This document shows positions 21,755-34,199 of a DNA stretch of 64,000 bases, one piece after another (the stretch's first letter is position 1; the number at the start of each line of letters is the position of its first letter). The notes beneath the pieces were generated by a model. It ran no database searches and had not been told where the DNA came from. It saw only the letters and a program-made list of their open reading frames with translations. The translations under genes were made by a program, and so were the position numbers. This DNA comes from Punctularia strigosozonata HHB-11173 SS5. Lineage: Eukaryota; Basidiomycota; Agaricomycetes; Corticiales; Punctulariaceae. Where the stretch lies: the NCBI RefSeq assembly GCF_000264995.1, contig NW_006767443.1:10280-74279 (forward strand), read 5' to 3'.

Positions 21755-24700
21755 ATGGCTTTCTTTGGTTTCGAAACAAGCTCTCTTGAAGACGACAAGG
21801 CCAAGTTCCTTAACGGCGGAGGTTTGAATGGTGGCGGGGGGAAGATCGAGGAGTACACATGGGGCACGGATGGCTACGACGGTCTTGGGGATGCGTTGCA
21901 AGAGGGCGGAGATGAGCTCAATGATGAGACATTCGGGGCCATGGAACCAGTCGGTGAGGGCGCTTGTTTATCAAGATTTCTTCAATGACGGACCAATTGG
22001 TATGATCAGGGAAGGACTTCGACTTCGCTGGTTCGACTCAGTCCTTGAACGGCATATCATCGCAAGCCTCCCAATCGCATCAGGAAATTCAGAAGCAACC
22101 TGAACCACCTCGTGCGGGTACGTGGTTCCTGTTTGAATACGCTGCTGGCTCATAGAACGACGAGCAGCTGGCGGGATTGAATCATTATGGGGCGAAAAGT
22201 CACCGTTTTCGGTCTTGTCGCGATCCAACACGGGTCTAAGCTCCAGTCGGTCACTGGGCGAACAGAGCTTGCACTCCTCGTCCTCTCAATCTGCGAGGTT
22301 CGCGCCGTTCGGAAATCAGCCGCCGTTGGCACCGCAACCTCCTGTTCCGCGAGGTGGCTCGCAGCAGGCCGTCCGCACCCTCGCCGAGATCGAAGAGGAG
22401 ATGCGTCTAAATGCACGCCAGCCCCAAGCACTAGCAGCTCGACTGACCCCTCAGCTCCGGGAGGCGTCGCCGCAACTCTACGACCACTCTCCGCGACTGG
22501 CGCAGCGCGTCGCTCACCAAGTCTCGCAGGTTCAACAAATCCAGCAACGCGGTACTCCTCCCCCTCGAATGCACCCGCACGCTCAGTCTCCTCGGTTCCA
22601 TCATCACCTCCAGCAGGAGATGCTGATAGAGCAGCAACAGCTCCAGATTGAAGAAGAGCGGCACCTGTTAGCGCTGCAGGAGCGCCTCCAGGCGGAGGAG
22701 CTTCAACGTCAAGCTCGGGCACAGCAGCTGCAGCAGATGATGCAACAGGAACAGCTCCGACGGCTTTCACCAGGGTATACGCGCACGGCCCAGGATCCTT
22801 ACGCCGATGAGCTTCAGGCCGCCCGACGACTCCAACAGATGCGAATTTCGGACGAAGCCCAGGGTCTCAGGGCGTCAAGGAGTAACGGTTCGATAGGCAA
22901 CGCCGCAATGCTGGGCGCGCTTGACGACGAGCGCGTTCTGCTCAACGGACCCGCAAATCTCAGATCCTTACAACAGTCCATCCAACGTCAACAGCGATTA
23001 TTGTCAGAGGCTGCCCAGGCGGACTTTATGCGGCAGCAGGGTTTCGATCAAGGTGCACAGGACGACATCAGGCAAGACGCGCTGCGTCGCATCGTTCAGG
23101 CGGAGCAGCTTGAAGAGCGGCGACGCAGAAAGCTCAATAAGATCACCCATATGGTGCGTTCTAATTACACTCTCCTCTTGGTCACCATGGATTCTAATAC
23201 CACCAACATTCCCGTTAGTCACGGTACAACGACCTCATGACGCAATCCGACAAGGACTTCATCACACGTATTCAGGTCTCCCAGCTCGTGACGCAGGATC
23301 CGTGGGCGGAGGATTTCTACGCCCAGACGTACACAGCCGTCATGCGGAACAATATGGGTCTGCAAGGCGAGGAGCGCATCCTCAATTTCGGCTCGGGAAT
23401 AGGTGGTGTTGGTCTTGGCTTTTCTCAACGTCCATCGGGCCGTAAGGCGAGCGCGATCCAGAAGATGGAGGCTCAGGTGGAGAAGATCGTACAGGCTGCG
23501 AGGCTTCGCGAGAAGGAGAAGGGTTCAAACGGTAAGTAGATATGTTTTCCTTGCATCGCGCGCCGACGATCGTTAACTGAACAATCCGCAGCTCTGCATA
23601 ACCTGCAAGGCGCCCTGGGCAAGACGGCCGGACGTAGCTACAAGGCGGCACCTCGCCAGCTTCTGCAGGTTGACGAGGACGCCGCGCATGAGGAGCGTCA
23701 TCGCTCGGTCAAGGAAGCTGCTCGCCTCGGTGCGGAGTCCCTGGGAGTGACGGTAGGACAATCGGCTCTATCGCCGCTTTAGGAGACTCACAGCCTTGAA
23801 TCCACAGGCAGAGGGTTTCGTTCAAAAAGATCCTCTTACTCGTCGTGAGGCGTTGGCCATCCTTGAGGAGCTCTATGATATCATGCTCCAACTCGAAAAA
23901 CTCGCGAGGGAGCAACCTCCGCAGGAGGAAGAAGAAGCATACCTCGAATGGTGAGTTTCGCGAATATGTTCTTACCCTGTCTGCGTCGTCTCAGTGTGGT
24001 TTGCTAGGGAAAAACAAATCACGGACCTCCGTCAGGAGCTCTGGCTTGGTCTTCGGGTTACGGTACCTTTGGGGACCAGGTATATCGTCCCCTGTAGAGT
24101 TCCTCAAAATCACGCTGACGAGATCATGCAGTGTTCCCCATCCGTTCATCTCGTTACTTCACCCTGCGAAGGGCAAGAAGCTGTTGACCCGTATAGCGCG
24201 CTTCTTGGACACCCCCCAGCTTCATATCGTGCTCACCCTAATCCACGCGTGCTTTGGCCAGCTCGACGTTGTCGCGAATGCACCACTGTTAGATTCCCTA
24301 GAAGATACGGAGGAGCGCAAGGATGTCGAACGTCAAACGCAAGCGTTCATGGAATACGGAATGCGCATTGTCATCCCGCCCTTGAACGCCGCGCCCCTCA
24401 AGCTATTGCATATGCTGTTGAGCACTATGCTTGAGCGCAACGACATTATCGCTATCGCTCGCTCAAAGGTTCGTCTGCTGTTGGATAAAGGCCGACGGAT
24501 GCTGATCAGCCTGATAGCCGGGGATCTCGCTCCTTACTTTGTTCATGAGTCGCCTGGAAAATATCAAGCAAAGCGCCAGCACCTTGGCGGAGGAACAGCC
24601 CACCGCCGAGGAGGTCCAAAAATGGTATGTATCGATCATTGACATATGTACTCGAGTTTCTCATACGTTGCCAATAGGCAACACACGTTCGACGTTTTGT

Positions 24701-25005
24701 TCCATCGATTAATGCCGGAAGTCCTCTCGTTCTTCCCTTCTTCCCGCATTCCCAATGTGCCCGCAGCTACGGCCGACACCCTCGACTATCCCGTGTGGAC
24801 CTTCCTCGCCTCTCTCGCCGTGCATTGCTCCAACGAACAGCAAGCAGCGCTCGTCAGAGCTGTTCGCGAGAAGGTGCTCGAGGCGGTGACCGCCGCGACG
24901 AAGGGCCTTATAGCGGACGAGGAAGCCCGGCAGCTCAAACTTGCGAACGTCAACCTGTTACTTCACGCCTTAGGCTTAGATAGCTCTCAAATTACTGCTG
25001 TCTGA
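21755..25005 (+). CDS. PAT1: PAT1, mRNA decapping activator
   Basis: Ten exons: 21755-21953, 22010-22117, 22156-23153, 23219-23531, 23592-23752, 23808-23950, 24008-24079, 24132-24468, 24518-24624 and 24678-25005. The frame closes at 921 residues. The N-terminus MAFFGFETSSLEDDK and the DETF motif (residues 57-60) match the Pat1 segment that binds the helicase Dhh1/DDX6. A long Gln-rich region (exon 3) may drive P-body assembly. The C-terminal alpha-helical domain includes HPFISLLHPAKGKKLLTR, MLERNDIIAIARSKPG and LLTLFMSRLENI, the part that binds the Lsm1-7 ring and the decapping factors in the family. It lies in tail-to-tail order with the next gene, with about 100 bp between stop codons. Confidence 0.95.
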
Positions 25006-25104
25006 TTATTTATCGTGTTGATCGATCTGAAAATTGTATCATTACACCGGTACCTATACAGTACCACGCAACGGATTGTCGGAGCGCATGAGATGAATGA
25101 GATG

Positions 25105-27556
25105 CTAAACGCAGAACAAGCTATGAAGGGCATGAGGGACGGAGTACGGCGACGCGCAGAAGACTTCTTCTCTGCGTGACGCGCCAACCAGGTGGACAGA
25201 TTGGATGGAGGTGAGGCGTCCCAAAAGGTCTAGGACAGGCAGGGAATCAAAATCGGGCAAAGACGTTCCTGGCATATCCAAAAGGCCCACGGGTCGCAAA
25301 CCATCGGGCGATGGCACTGCTGGAGCCATGAGAGGGACTTCGAAAAGCGCCTTCTTCTTCAGATATTCGGCAGTCATTCCAACTTTAACGTGCGAGCCGG
25401 GTTCCAGATGGTTAGTCGAGAGGGAGACGAAGTCATTGTAGTTCGGGTAGAGCATCACATATCCGCGCATGTAAACCAGCTCTATGAAGTACTTTTTCCA
25501 TGATCTCGTCCATCGAGTGGAACGTACGTCAGGGACGATGTCTGCGTCGGCCGTAATCCAATCGGGGCCAGTGGAGAGGCGGGCAGAAAGGTAAGCATGA
25601 AATTCGCGCCAGTGCTCCGGAAAGTAGACCGCGCCCCAGCTGCATGGGATCTGCGAGAGATATGGGGCATTGCGCGGCAGTCCCTCTGATTCGAACAGGT
25701 GCTGTGCGTTGAACTTTCGGCGTCCTTCCAATGGGAGTTCCAAGTTCGTCTGCTGGTAGAGACTGATCCCATAGAGTTCTTCGGGTGCAGGGTGCCCTCC
25801 GTAGCTGAGGTCGGACGCTCATCGTCAGCGACGATATCTACCTTCCTTTGTGGATAAGACTAACCGATAACGCAGAACGGTCATCTTTACCCAAGCATAG
25901 AAGAGCGGGGAAAGTTCGATATCGTCCTCGAGTAAAAGACCATAAGAGTGGTCGGAGTCAGGATACCACGACTCCACGACCGCCGCGAGTAATCCACCAT
26001 GCTGCACTCGATGATTTATCATCAGTGGGCCAGACGTCCAAGCGAACTCTTTGATGACGTTATGGACTTCCAGATCCGCGCCCTCTTCGACATTGATGCG
26101 CAGGCTGACCGAGTCTCCGAAATAACGGGCGTTCTGCAAGGATATCAAAAGGCGGTGCAACGAGCGCGGCCGGTTGTAGGTGACGACGCTGAGGTCGATT
26201 CGAGCTGCGTGCCAATCTACATAGCATCGTAACATCATCAGCGGGGCTCGGAACGGAAGGGACGACGGAGGACCGACTTCTCCATTCCTGTTTCCGGAGC
26301 GATCCCATCCAGTCAGTAAATGGCAGGTCGGCCTGGGGTATGTGCACGTGCGTCGTGTTGTCATTAACGACCCTTCGAATGAACTGCTCGAATGAAGCGG
26401 AGTAGGTGTCAAGGCCAGCATCGTGTATGACAACGTCCACAACTTCCCCCAGGGTCCAGGCGAGTCGTTCTCCTTGGGAGAGATAACCCTCGTGGTAGAC
26501 GATAGAGCAGTTGAGCGATATAGGCAAGACTCGTCCCCGCAGGCCATCCAGTCCGTGGTGATGGGAGTTCTCGTGGCCACCATAGACTAGGACGTGAAGA
26601 GAGTGACCAGCACGCTGTAGACCACATGCCGCAGGTGAGAATGCACGAAGATCATCGACGGAGGTAACCACGAGCAAGAAAGTAGCAGCATCATCGCGTC
26701 GGGTAGATTCGGCCTCGGGTGGTGCCTGATGGGCTTTCGCAGCACCATCGTAGAGATATGTTAGCGCCCGGGATTCGTTCCAGACCAGGAAACCATCACG
26801 ATATAACTGGTCTTGCTGGATAATGAGAGCCCCTACTGCTTGCCATACGTTGTGGTGGTGACCAGTCATCAAAACACTCGCGAGCAAGCCTGAGTGATGG
26901 CTCGAAAGCGCAAAAGGAGGCAAAGGATATCTGGCGGGGACCGAATGATGTGCAAGAAGGCAAAGTGGAGGCTGATCGCAGTCCATATCCAACGAAACGA
27001 CTTCGTGACCGAAAGTCTTGGAGCGGTGCGGGGACAAAAGTGTGGCCCTGAGAGCGGGCGGCAAACGTTCGAGCCCTCGTTCGTCTAAGATGACAGTCCA
27101 ATTCGTCGCGGCCCTGCAAGCAGCATCAAGAGTGGCGCGGTCCGGGTCCAGATACTCGGGAGATATCGCGACCGAAACGTCTGCATGCTTGAATGAAAGC
27201 TGGCTGACGACGTCCAGTGTAACACGACGTGCCTCCTTGCCAATGGTTTCGGGAGGAATCACAATCACATGAGAGAGTGGATTGGCTTCTACGATGAGCA
27301 GCATGAGAATGTTCGAGAGGTCTTGTATTGAGCCTGAGGTTACAGGAAGTAGGATCGTCACTGAGTCTCCAGAGGGTATTCCAGGATCGCCACGAGTTAC
27401 GTCCGTATTCGAGGGCCTTTCCTCATACTCCCCGCTGTTATTTCTCCTTCGATCATCGCAACATCCCTCTTCAGACCCCTTTGATGAAGAGCGCCGCCAG
27501 AAGAACAGAACGAGGGTTGCCAATAGAAGTAACTTTGTTATCCGTGATGTGCGCAT
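25105..27556 (-). CDS. Type II membrane glycosyltransferase-like protein
   Basis: Three exons on the - strand (27556-26278, 26216-25865, 25804-25105) give 776 residues. The N-terminus has a short basic head then one signal anchor (KLLLLATLVLFFW, about residues 8-20), the layout of a Golgi type II protein. The middle third has no motif I know. The C-terminal part starts with a GT2-like fold signature, DLSVVTYNRPRSLHRLLISL, followed by an acidic metal-site-like motif LLEDDIELSP. A conserved-looking block with CSWGAVYFPEHW and AYLSARL follows. It resembles a basidiomycete family often annotated as glycosyltransferase 2; donor and acceptor are unknown. The N-terminal half could be a second, diverged transferase domain, which I cannot confirm. 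Confidence 0.8.
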
Positions 27557-28826
27557 TGCTGTTGTTGCCCCTTACGTTTATAGCAGAAGTTACGGCTCGT
27601 CCTATGGATTCACAGTATAGCTGCAGAAACACGTATGCACCAAGCAAGCATGGCAATGAAAAGAGCAGGACGGAAACAAAGAACGTCCAACTCATCGCCG
27701 CCACTACCAACCTTCACCGGCAATTAAAGCTCACGTGATTGAGGCTACTTGAGGGCAGGGCCTGGCACTGGCAGGGCGGCGGCTGCCAGTGGGGACGGCC
27801 CGGCTCGATTTGCATCTGCCATCCCCTAGCACTACCACCCTCTAATACTATGTACGCCCGTACGACATCTCATGGCGCGCAAGTGGTTCAGCTTGCAGCT
27901 ACGACCTCGTGCTTGGCATATGACGTCCGGCACCTGTAAATTACTGTTAGGTATAGCCGTACCATATATATAATTGGTGTGATCAAGACAGACTAGAGGA
28001 AAGGGCGGTCTCCCGCCAATCCACCTTCGCTTGCACCTCCCTTGTGTGATTTAAGACGCAATGGTATACTCTACGTGTATACATGACAACTAGATAACTA
28101 TTAATGCACCTTAGGATGCCAGCCATTCCTAGTCTTGACCCATCTAATGCCAACTTAGGAAGGATGTGACGTACGCTAAATCGTTCTGCAAATCACTGTT
28201 ATGTTTAGTAGCATTACAACAAGCCACGTGTATACTGTGTAAAGTCTCGTAGAATTGACGATGTGTCATGTATGTTTGCCGTATACCCGTATACGCTCCG
28301 TTTTGAATCGGAGTATCAAGTCGGGGCTTAAATGCGTAACACAGCCACGGTTAGCGATGCTTACTAATTACGGGCAGGGAGATACCAGAGCAAGCTCAGG
28401 TAATGCATGACTTCTGTGTGAGTATTGGCCATCTCCGAAAACCCGGACTCCTCTCGCCGGCAATGTATCGTAATCTCCAGTGGGAGTAGAAGCCATATCA
28501 AGAGTGGGTGCCACGATGTCGACGTATCAAGAGGTTGTATTCGTGGGAATACAACATTACCGCTCATCACATTTACATCAACGGCCATACACAAGCTTCA
28601 AGGGTACGCGAGTGGCGATGAATTATTTACTTTTATAACATGAGGATTGACCTATGGCATGCCTCGCATGTAAGTTACATGTAAATAACCAAGTAACTAA
28701 ACACGAGTTAATAACATCTGACTTTTTGACCGTACACTAGAATGTACATACTCAAGCTTTCACCTTTCGCATGCACTTGTACTCTACACATTATTCGGCG
28801 AGGCTGGCCCAGAATGAACACGAAAA
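27557..28826. other. AT-richer intergenic interval
   Basis: 1.3 kb without a supportable gene. It holds short palindromes such as CGTATACCCGTATACG (28279-28294) and a CATGTAAGTTACATG-type repeat near 28668-28682. The base composition is visibly more AT-rich than the flanks. No tRNA or terminal repeats were found. Confidence 0.5.
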
Positions 28827-31091
28827 CTACGAAGAGCACGTGAATCTGGCCGTCCATTGACCTCCCTCCAAACCATCGACCTCGATCCGTCCTTGCGGAG
28901 CGTCATCCTGCTTCACATGCAGCACCGCGTGTTTCTTGCCCGCCCGAGACAGTACCAACGTCCCATCGCAATCCGGGTACTCAACGCTCAACGCCCCATT
29001 CGTACCCTTCGGCGTCTCGAACGCGACCTGGAAGGAGCCGGTCTTGGCATCCTTCGCGTTGTTGACGCTGAAACTGCCCAGGCTGGTCTTGAACCCCGCC
29101 TCCGCCCTCGTCAGGTCGCCAAGGGTAGGCTTGATCAACCACGTCCGTCCTCCGGCGCTCGTCAACTGGATACCGGCCACCATGAAGGTCAACGTCGACG
29201 TCGGCCCGGTAGACCACCCGTGCGCGTGGCTGACGCGCGGATCGTTCGTATAAGGCGCATAATGCAACGCGCCGGTGCTCGAGTACCCCTCGATGAACGT
29301 GCTGTTCGTCATGCGCGGATCGTCGAGCATGAAGCCCCACTCGAGGCGCATGAGGTCGAGCGCGGCACTGGCGTTCCCGGATAGGATATGGGCTTGCAGC
29401 TCGAAGCCGGAGATGAAGGGCGAGATAGCGTCGGCGGCCTCGGGAGCGGGAGCGCCGTATGGCGTCCATCGCTCCACGAGGTTCTGGCTGATGGAGGCGG
29501 TTTGGGTATCGTTCAGGGTCAGGTTCGAGACGACCGCCCATGCGTTCCCGTCTTGAGGGTGTAGCGTCGTCGTCTCGTTGTCGCGATACATGCCGGCGGA
29601 GGCATCCCAGAGGAGCTCGTTGGCGGACGATTTGATGGTGGCTGCAGTCTGGGCCCACGAGGCGAGGAGGTCGGTTTCGTTAAGGGCACCGGCCAGGACT
29701 GAAACTTGATTCAGGGTCTGGTAGAGGATTGCGTTGGCCTACGAAATACATCAGATTTCACGCGTTAAACCTTGGCATCATCTGAAAGGGTACCTCGATA
29801 TTGTGCCCGCCCATGCCAAACCGAAGCCAGTCATTGGGCGAAGTCACGTTCATCAAGCCGCTGTCGTCGATGAAACCCAGAGCGAAGTTCATGGCGAGCT
29901 TGATGTCGTCCCACATGCTCTGAAGGTAATCGATGTCATCCTACAAAACGAATGAGTGTTCGATACGGCTTCCAAGAGCGAATAACGGTTCTCAACTCAC
30001 CGAGTAGAGGTAGTAGTCGGCCACACCGATCAACGTGTACAAGTGGTACGTATGCGAGAGTTCATCAAAAAACGGCCGGCCTGCGTATGGTAGCTGTCCA
30101 CTGGTCTTGTTTTGTATGGCGAAGAGGGAGTTGATGGAATTCTGGACGGATATCAGGTCGTTGGTGGAAGTGACGATGCCAGGAACGGCGATGGACATGT
30201 CGCCTGCCCACACGAGTCTGTCGCGCTTAGCGCCATCCACGAGCGCCGACGTGCCATTGGTGATAGTATAGTTAAAATACCATGGGAGAGCGCCGATTGA
30301 GTCTCCTGGCTGCGTGCTGTTAACGATCCCGAGATATATGAGGGCATCGCCATGCTTCGGATCGATCGTGCACAGTTGGTTTGTGTAGGCCCCTGCCGGC
30401 GAAAATCAGAGAGGAATGCGGGTGGGAACAACAGAGGCAGGCTTACCAGCATACCAAATCCGATTCAAAAGTTCGTCTAGATCTTGATTAGTAAGGATCT
30501 CCGAGATCTACTACGAGAGCTCGTACCGTTGGAGTGAAAGTAACCGGTGTAATCCCTCAGCTTGTCCTCCGCGTAGTGCGGCATAGCGGTGAAGTGAGTC
30601 GTCACCTGCGTCACCTCCAAGCTTCCGGTGGTGTTGTGCACCAAGCTGAGGTACCTAAACGCCCCCCTCTCGTTCTGCCTCGGAACAGTATACGTTCCCG
30701 GTTTCTTGGGCTGGATCCACAGCGTCTCGTCGATCCCGGCGTCGGCCGTGGCATCGCTGCCTTTGCCCGATATCCAGAGGGAGCTCTCGGAGAACGTGAT
30801 ACCGATGAATTGGTGTTTGTCGGATATATCGCCGATGTTGAGTGAGACAACCCCGGCGACGTTCTTGCCATAGTCGAAGGTCACTGCCGATGACCCCTTG
30901 AACGTCGCTTTACCGTGGCGGGGGCCGGTGATGCTTTCCGCGTGGATGACGGTACCGTTAACCTTCCGTACAGATACTGGGTGCAACGTGCGACTGGGAG
31001 GAGCCAAGATATACTCGTCATAGGGTATGGCGAACGTAGCGAGAGAGGCCGCGAGGAACACAGTAAGCCGAAGACACAGCGTGGAGGGCAT
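28827..31091 (-). CDS. Secreted GH78 alpha-L-rhamnosidase-like protein
   Basis: Read on the - strand with about five introns. The protein starts MPSTLCLRLTVFLAASLATF, a signal peptide. A beta-rich N-terminal domain (DYGKNVAGVVSLNIGDIS, FRYLSLVHNTTG) resembles those of GH78 enzymes. The (alpha/alpha)6 catalytic part carries the diagnostic motif KRDRLVWAGDM, then DDSGLMNVTSPNDW and ETTTLHPQDGNAW. The C-terminal part is beta-sandwich-like, ending WTARFTCSS. Known family role: release of L-rhamnose from rhamnogalacturonan, glycosides and similar polymers outside the cell. Several N-x-S/T sites are present. With the GH28 enzyme 11 kb away it fits pectin attack, but co-regulation is only inferred. 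It looks intact. Confidence 0.85.
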
Positions 31092-32402
31092 CCTGTTTAT
31101 TGGTCCACATCTTGTTTTCCAGCTGCATTTATGAGGAATTGAGGGGACGTTCGATCGTCTGAACTCGGGAGGATGGCCGTGATAAACGTTGCGGTCATGG
31201 ACTCATGAGACCACGGACGTTGACGGCAACGCGCCTCGATTGAGCTCGTGACCACCTTCACCTCCTAATTCCCGCCTTCTTGTCCCCCTTTGCTACCCGT
31301 CTCAAATGTTCTCCAATTGATATGATGACGTTTTCAGCGGATCGTCTTCATTACCGCTGTGATCTCGTGCAAACCGGGCCGAGCCGGCGTTTGGCCAAGC
31401 AGACGCAGATATCGCCTCGACGTGGGCTCAGCTGATGACTGAGGTGCTCGTCATCACCCCTCTCAGCACTTCTCTTGGATTATCACTTTGCCGAGGCCTG
31501 AGGGGAACGACCCATCAGCCATCTTGCTCGATGCTTGTCAAGAATCCTCCTTCTTAGGCACCCCAGTCTACCTGTCCATACCTACACCATCGTCTCGTAG
31601 CGCCGCCATTCAACCTTCGTATCAGTTAGCCAACCACAATCACGACCTGCCCTCTCCACCCTCGCGACGCCATCCCACAGCGCTGCAGTCACTTTGCCAT
31701 TTGCCCACGCAGCACTCCCGTACTACTTTTTCCGCGACGCCGTTACACTGCATCGCTGTTCATACGTCGTATCAGCCCGCAAGTGATCGTATTCTCTTCA
31801 ATACAGCATACCCATCCCACGATGTCGCGGTTCCTTCATCATGGGACCCCATCCGGCTTATCCTACCTTCCCGCAACATCACCTCACTGCAGAACGCGAT
31901 GATTCACTCCGCCCATCATGCTGCGACGTGTCCTCCATTAGGTGTTTTCATCGCATCATCTCGTACGACGACCTTACATTGATATCGCTATGTACACTTG
32001 CATTCCTGTATTTATTGCGCGCTTATCCTGGCGGTGGTGCGTAGCATCAAGTTATCTATGTGCGTTCCTGGCAATGAGATCAAATATCTCGTCTATCATC
32101 ATATCTATCGCGTGTGGACGCCCTCATCACCGAGTTTTGTAGATATAGTTAGGTGGCTAAGAGGTGTGTGCGCCAAGTCATTGGTTGTGTCGATGCTGAT
32201 GCAAACAAATGATTGACACTATGATGTCGTTTAACGCATGGGAGTCAAGCGAGCGTAGGCCCTGTGAGTTAACAGGGTATGGTCGAAGATCAGCGACGCA
32301 GGATACTTGATTGTCGCGTCGCTGGCCAGGTTGACCTGCGGACGGGTGCGGAACAGGCCGCGCTGTAACGAATTTCCTGTTCCCCGGCCAACATACATTG
32401 CG
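31092..32402. other. Intergenic, 5' of GH78 and 3' of RPC4
   Basis: About 1.3 kb without a supported gene. Open frames here (for example 31488-31982 on +) start at non-ATG codons and show no domain. The first 300 bp probably hold the GH78 promoter, but I see no certain element. Confidence 0.5.
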
Positions 32403-34071
32403 TTAACTCGCGTCCATCTTGATCAGCCCTTCTAGTCCTGGCTCCAATTCCTCATCCAGCCCTTGCTCCTTCTTCTCCATGTCTTGCAACAGCAAATCGA
32501 CGTCCGGCGAGACGACGTATCGCTTGTTCACCTCGCCGAGCACGCACACTCGTTTCTTCGCAACGTCGAGATGCACCGCGTGCTGCAGGAAGGACGGCTG
32601 CGTCGCCGCGATCACGTCAAGCACGACGCCCGAGCCGAGACGCATCTTCACCGCACCGCTTCGGTGCACCTCAAGCTGGCCGATGACGCCGTCGGTGATG
32701 ACCCTTTGCTGTTCGGGTTTTTTGTCCTGCGAGGGCTCTGGCGTGGACTTGGTCGAGGTGCTGGGAGTCGACGCCGGTGGTTTGGTGTCTTCCGCGAAGG
32801 AAACCGCTTTCCCCTTTCCTTTGTCTTTTGCGGGAGGAGGTGAAGGTTCCGCATCGACGTCCATGGCGTCTTCGGGTTTAGCTGCCGGTTTTGAGGGCTT
32901 CGGGAGGAAAGTGGGGAAGGGCGCGGGAAATTGGAAGAAGTAGAGTCGTTCTTGGCGGATTCCGGTATCGTCCTGATAACATGGTCGGCGACCTCATGAA
33001 TGCACAGATGGACGGACACCTACGTCCATTATCTCCGCGTGAAGCGCAAAGTCGTCGATAAGGTCCTCAAGCTCTTCTTCGTCTTCTGATTCTGAGAGGT
33101 CAACGGCGTTCGCAAGGTTGACGCCTTCGGGCTCTGCTTCGGGCTCTGCCGATGCAGACGGTGAACGCGGAACACCTGGAATCTTCACTACGGCGTACAT
33201 GAGCTTCTCCCATGTAGACATGAGGACGAATTGCAGCCTACCAGCGTCATGCTCCTCCTTCTTAACAACGTTCGACTTCTTCTTTTTCTTGCTCCTGGCC
33301 TTCTCTTTCGCTAAACTCTCCGGCGCCATCCAATCCATCCTCCGCACATCGTTCATATCCACGATCTCCACTCCCTCATCCGGATCCGAATATACCTCCA
33401 CCTCCTCGTCCTGCGAGCTCGGCTTCTCTCTCCCGCTCTCTACCTTCGGCGCATCGCCCGCCGACTCCTGCTTCACGAGCGACGGGCCTGCGCTGCCCGT
33501 CAGTCCCGCGCCTGTGGCCGCGCCAGCACTGGGTCCGCCGGGAAGGGGGACGATGGGGGCAAAGTTGGAGCGTGGGGCGGAGCGTCGCGCGGAGGAGCCC
33601 GACATCGCAGGGCCCATCGCGAACGGCCCGGAGGCGGTCATCTCGACGGCGGGGCGCGGGGCCGCGCCGCGTCCGCGCCCTGCGTCGCCGTCGCGCCCTC
33701 GACCCCGTCCTCGGCCTCGCTCGGAGTGGGCCGAGGTTGTTTTGGGCGCTTCTGACTCCTGTATTATCGTGCATGAGCCGCGCCCTCGTGCGTATGTGTT
33801 TTCGCGTGCAAGGCTCACCTGTTTTACATCGCCTCTGGACGAATAGACGGGTGTATATGAGTATGGATCGAGGAAAGAAAGGGGCACGACGACGTACTCA
33901 CTCCTTCTTGCGACGCGCAGGTAGGGTCGGCACGAACTTCATCTTCTGGGTACCGAGCCTGGTGACATCGCCCTGCTTTTTGGCCAGGCTAGGGATAGCC
34001 TTGGACGACGGGCCCGCGCCCGTTGACGAGTTGGGCGCGTTGGCTTGGTTTGAACCAGCAGGGTCGGCCAT
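32403..34071 (-). CDS. RPC53: RNA polymerase III subunit RPC4 (Rpc53)
   Basis: Exons on the - strand: 34071-33902, a 16-nt microexon 33834-33819, 33758-33024 and 32972-32403. The frame closes at 496 residues. The microexon is needed: exon 1 ends in phase 2 (AAG AAG GA) and only the added A-GGC-GAT-GTA-AAA-CAG leads into the next exon in phase. Conserved pieces are TQKMKFVPTLPARRKK, an RG-rich tract, IVDMNDVRRMDWMAPESL, and the C-terminal RPC4 domain RLYFFQFPAPFPTFL with GQLEVHRSGAVKMRLGSG and FLQHAVHLD. In the family it heterodimerises with RPC5/Rpc37 and acts in termination and reinitiation in the nucleus. A further 66-nt segment, GTAGGC...CCAG in the third exon near 33180-33246, has splice-like ends and length divisible by three, so it may be an intron. 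Confidence 0.9.
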
Positions 34072-34199
34072 TCGTGTAGCTAAGTCGATGAGAGGGAAAG
34101 CAAGCCAGAGGGTGAAGAAGAAAGTATTATGGGCGCTTGATGAGCGCTTGTCTGGCCAACCCGCGGTATTTATCGAGCTTGGCACGCTTTCTATGTAGT

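Noticed and set aside
31488-31982. 164-codon + strand open frame
   Set aside because: Begins at TTG, Ser/Pro/His-rich by composition, with no domain or splice signal.
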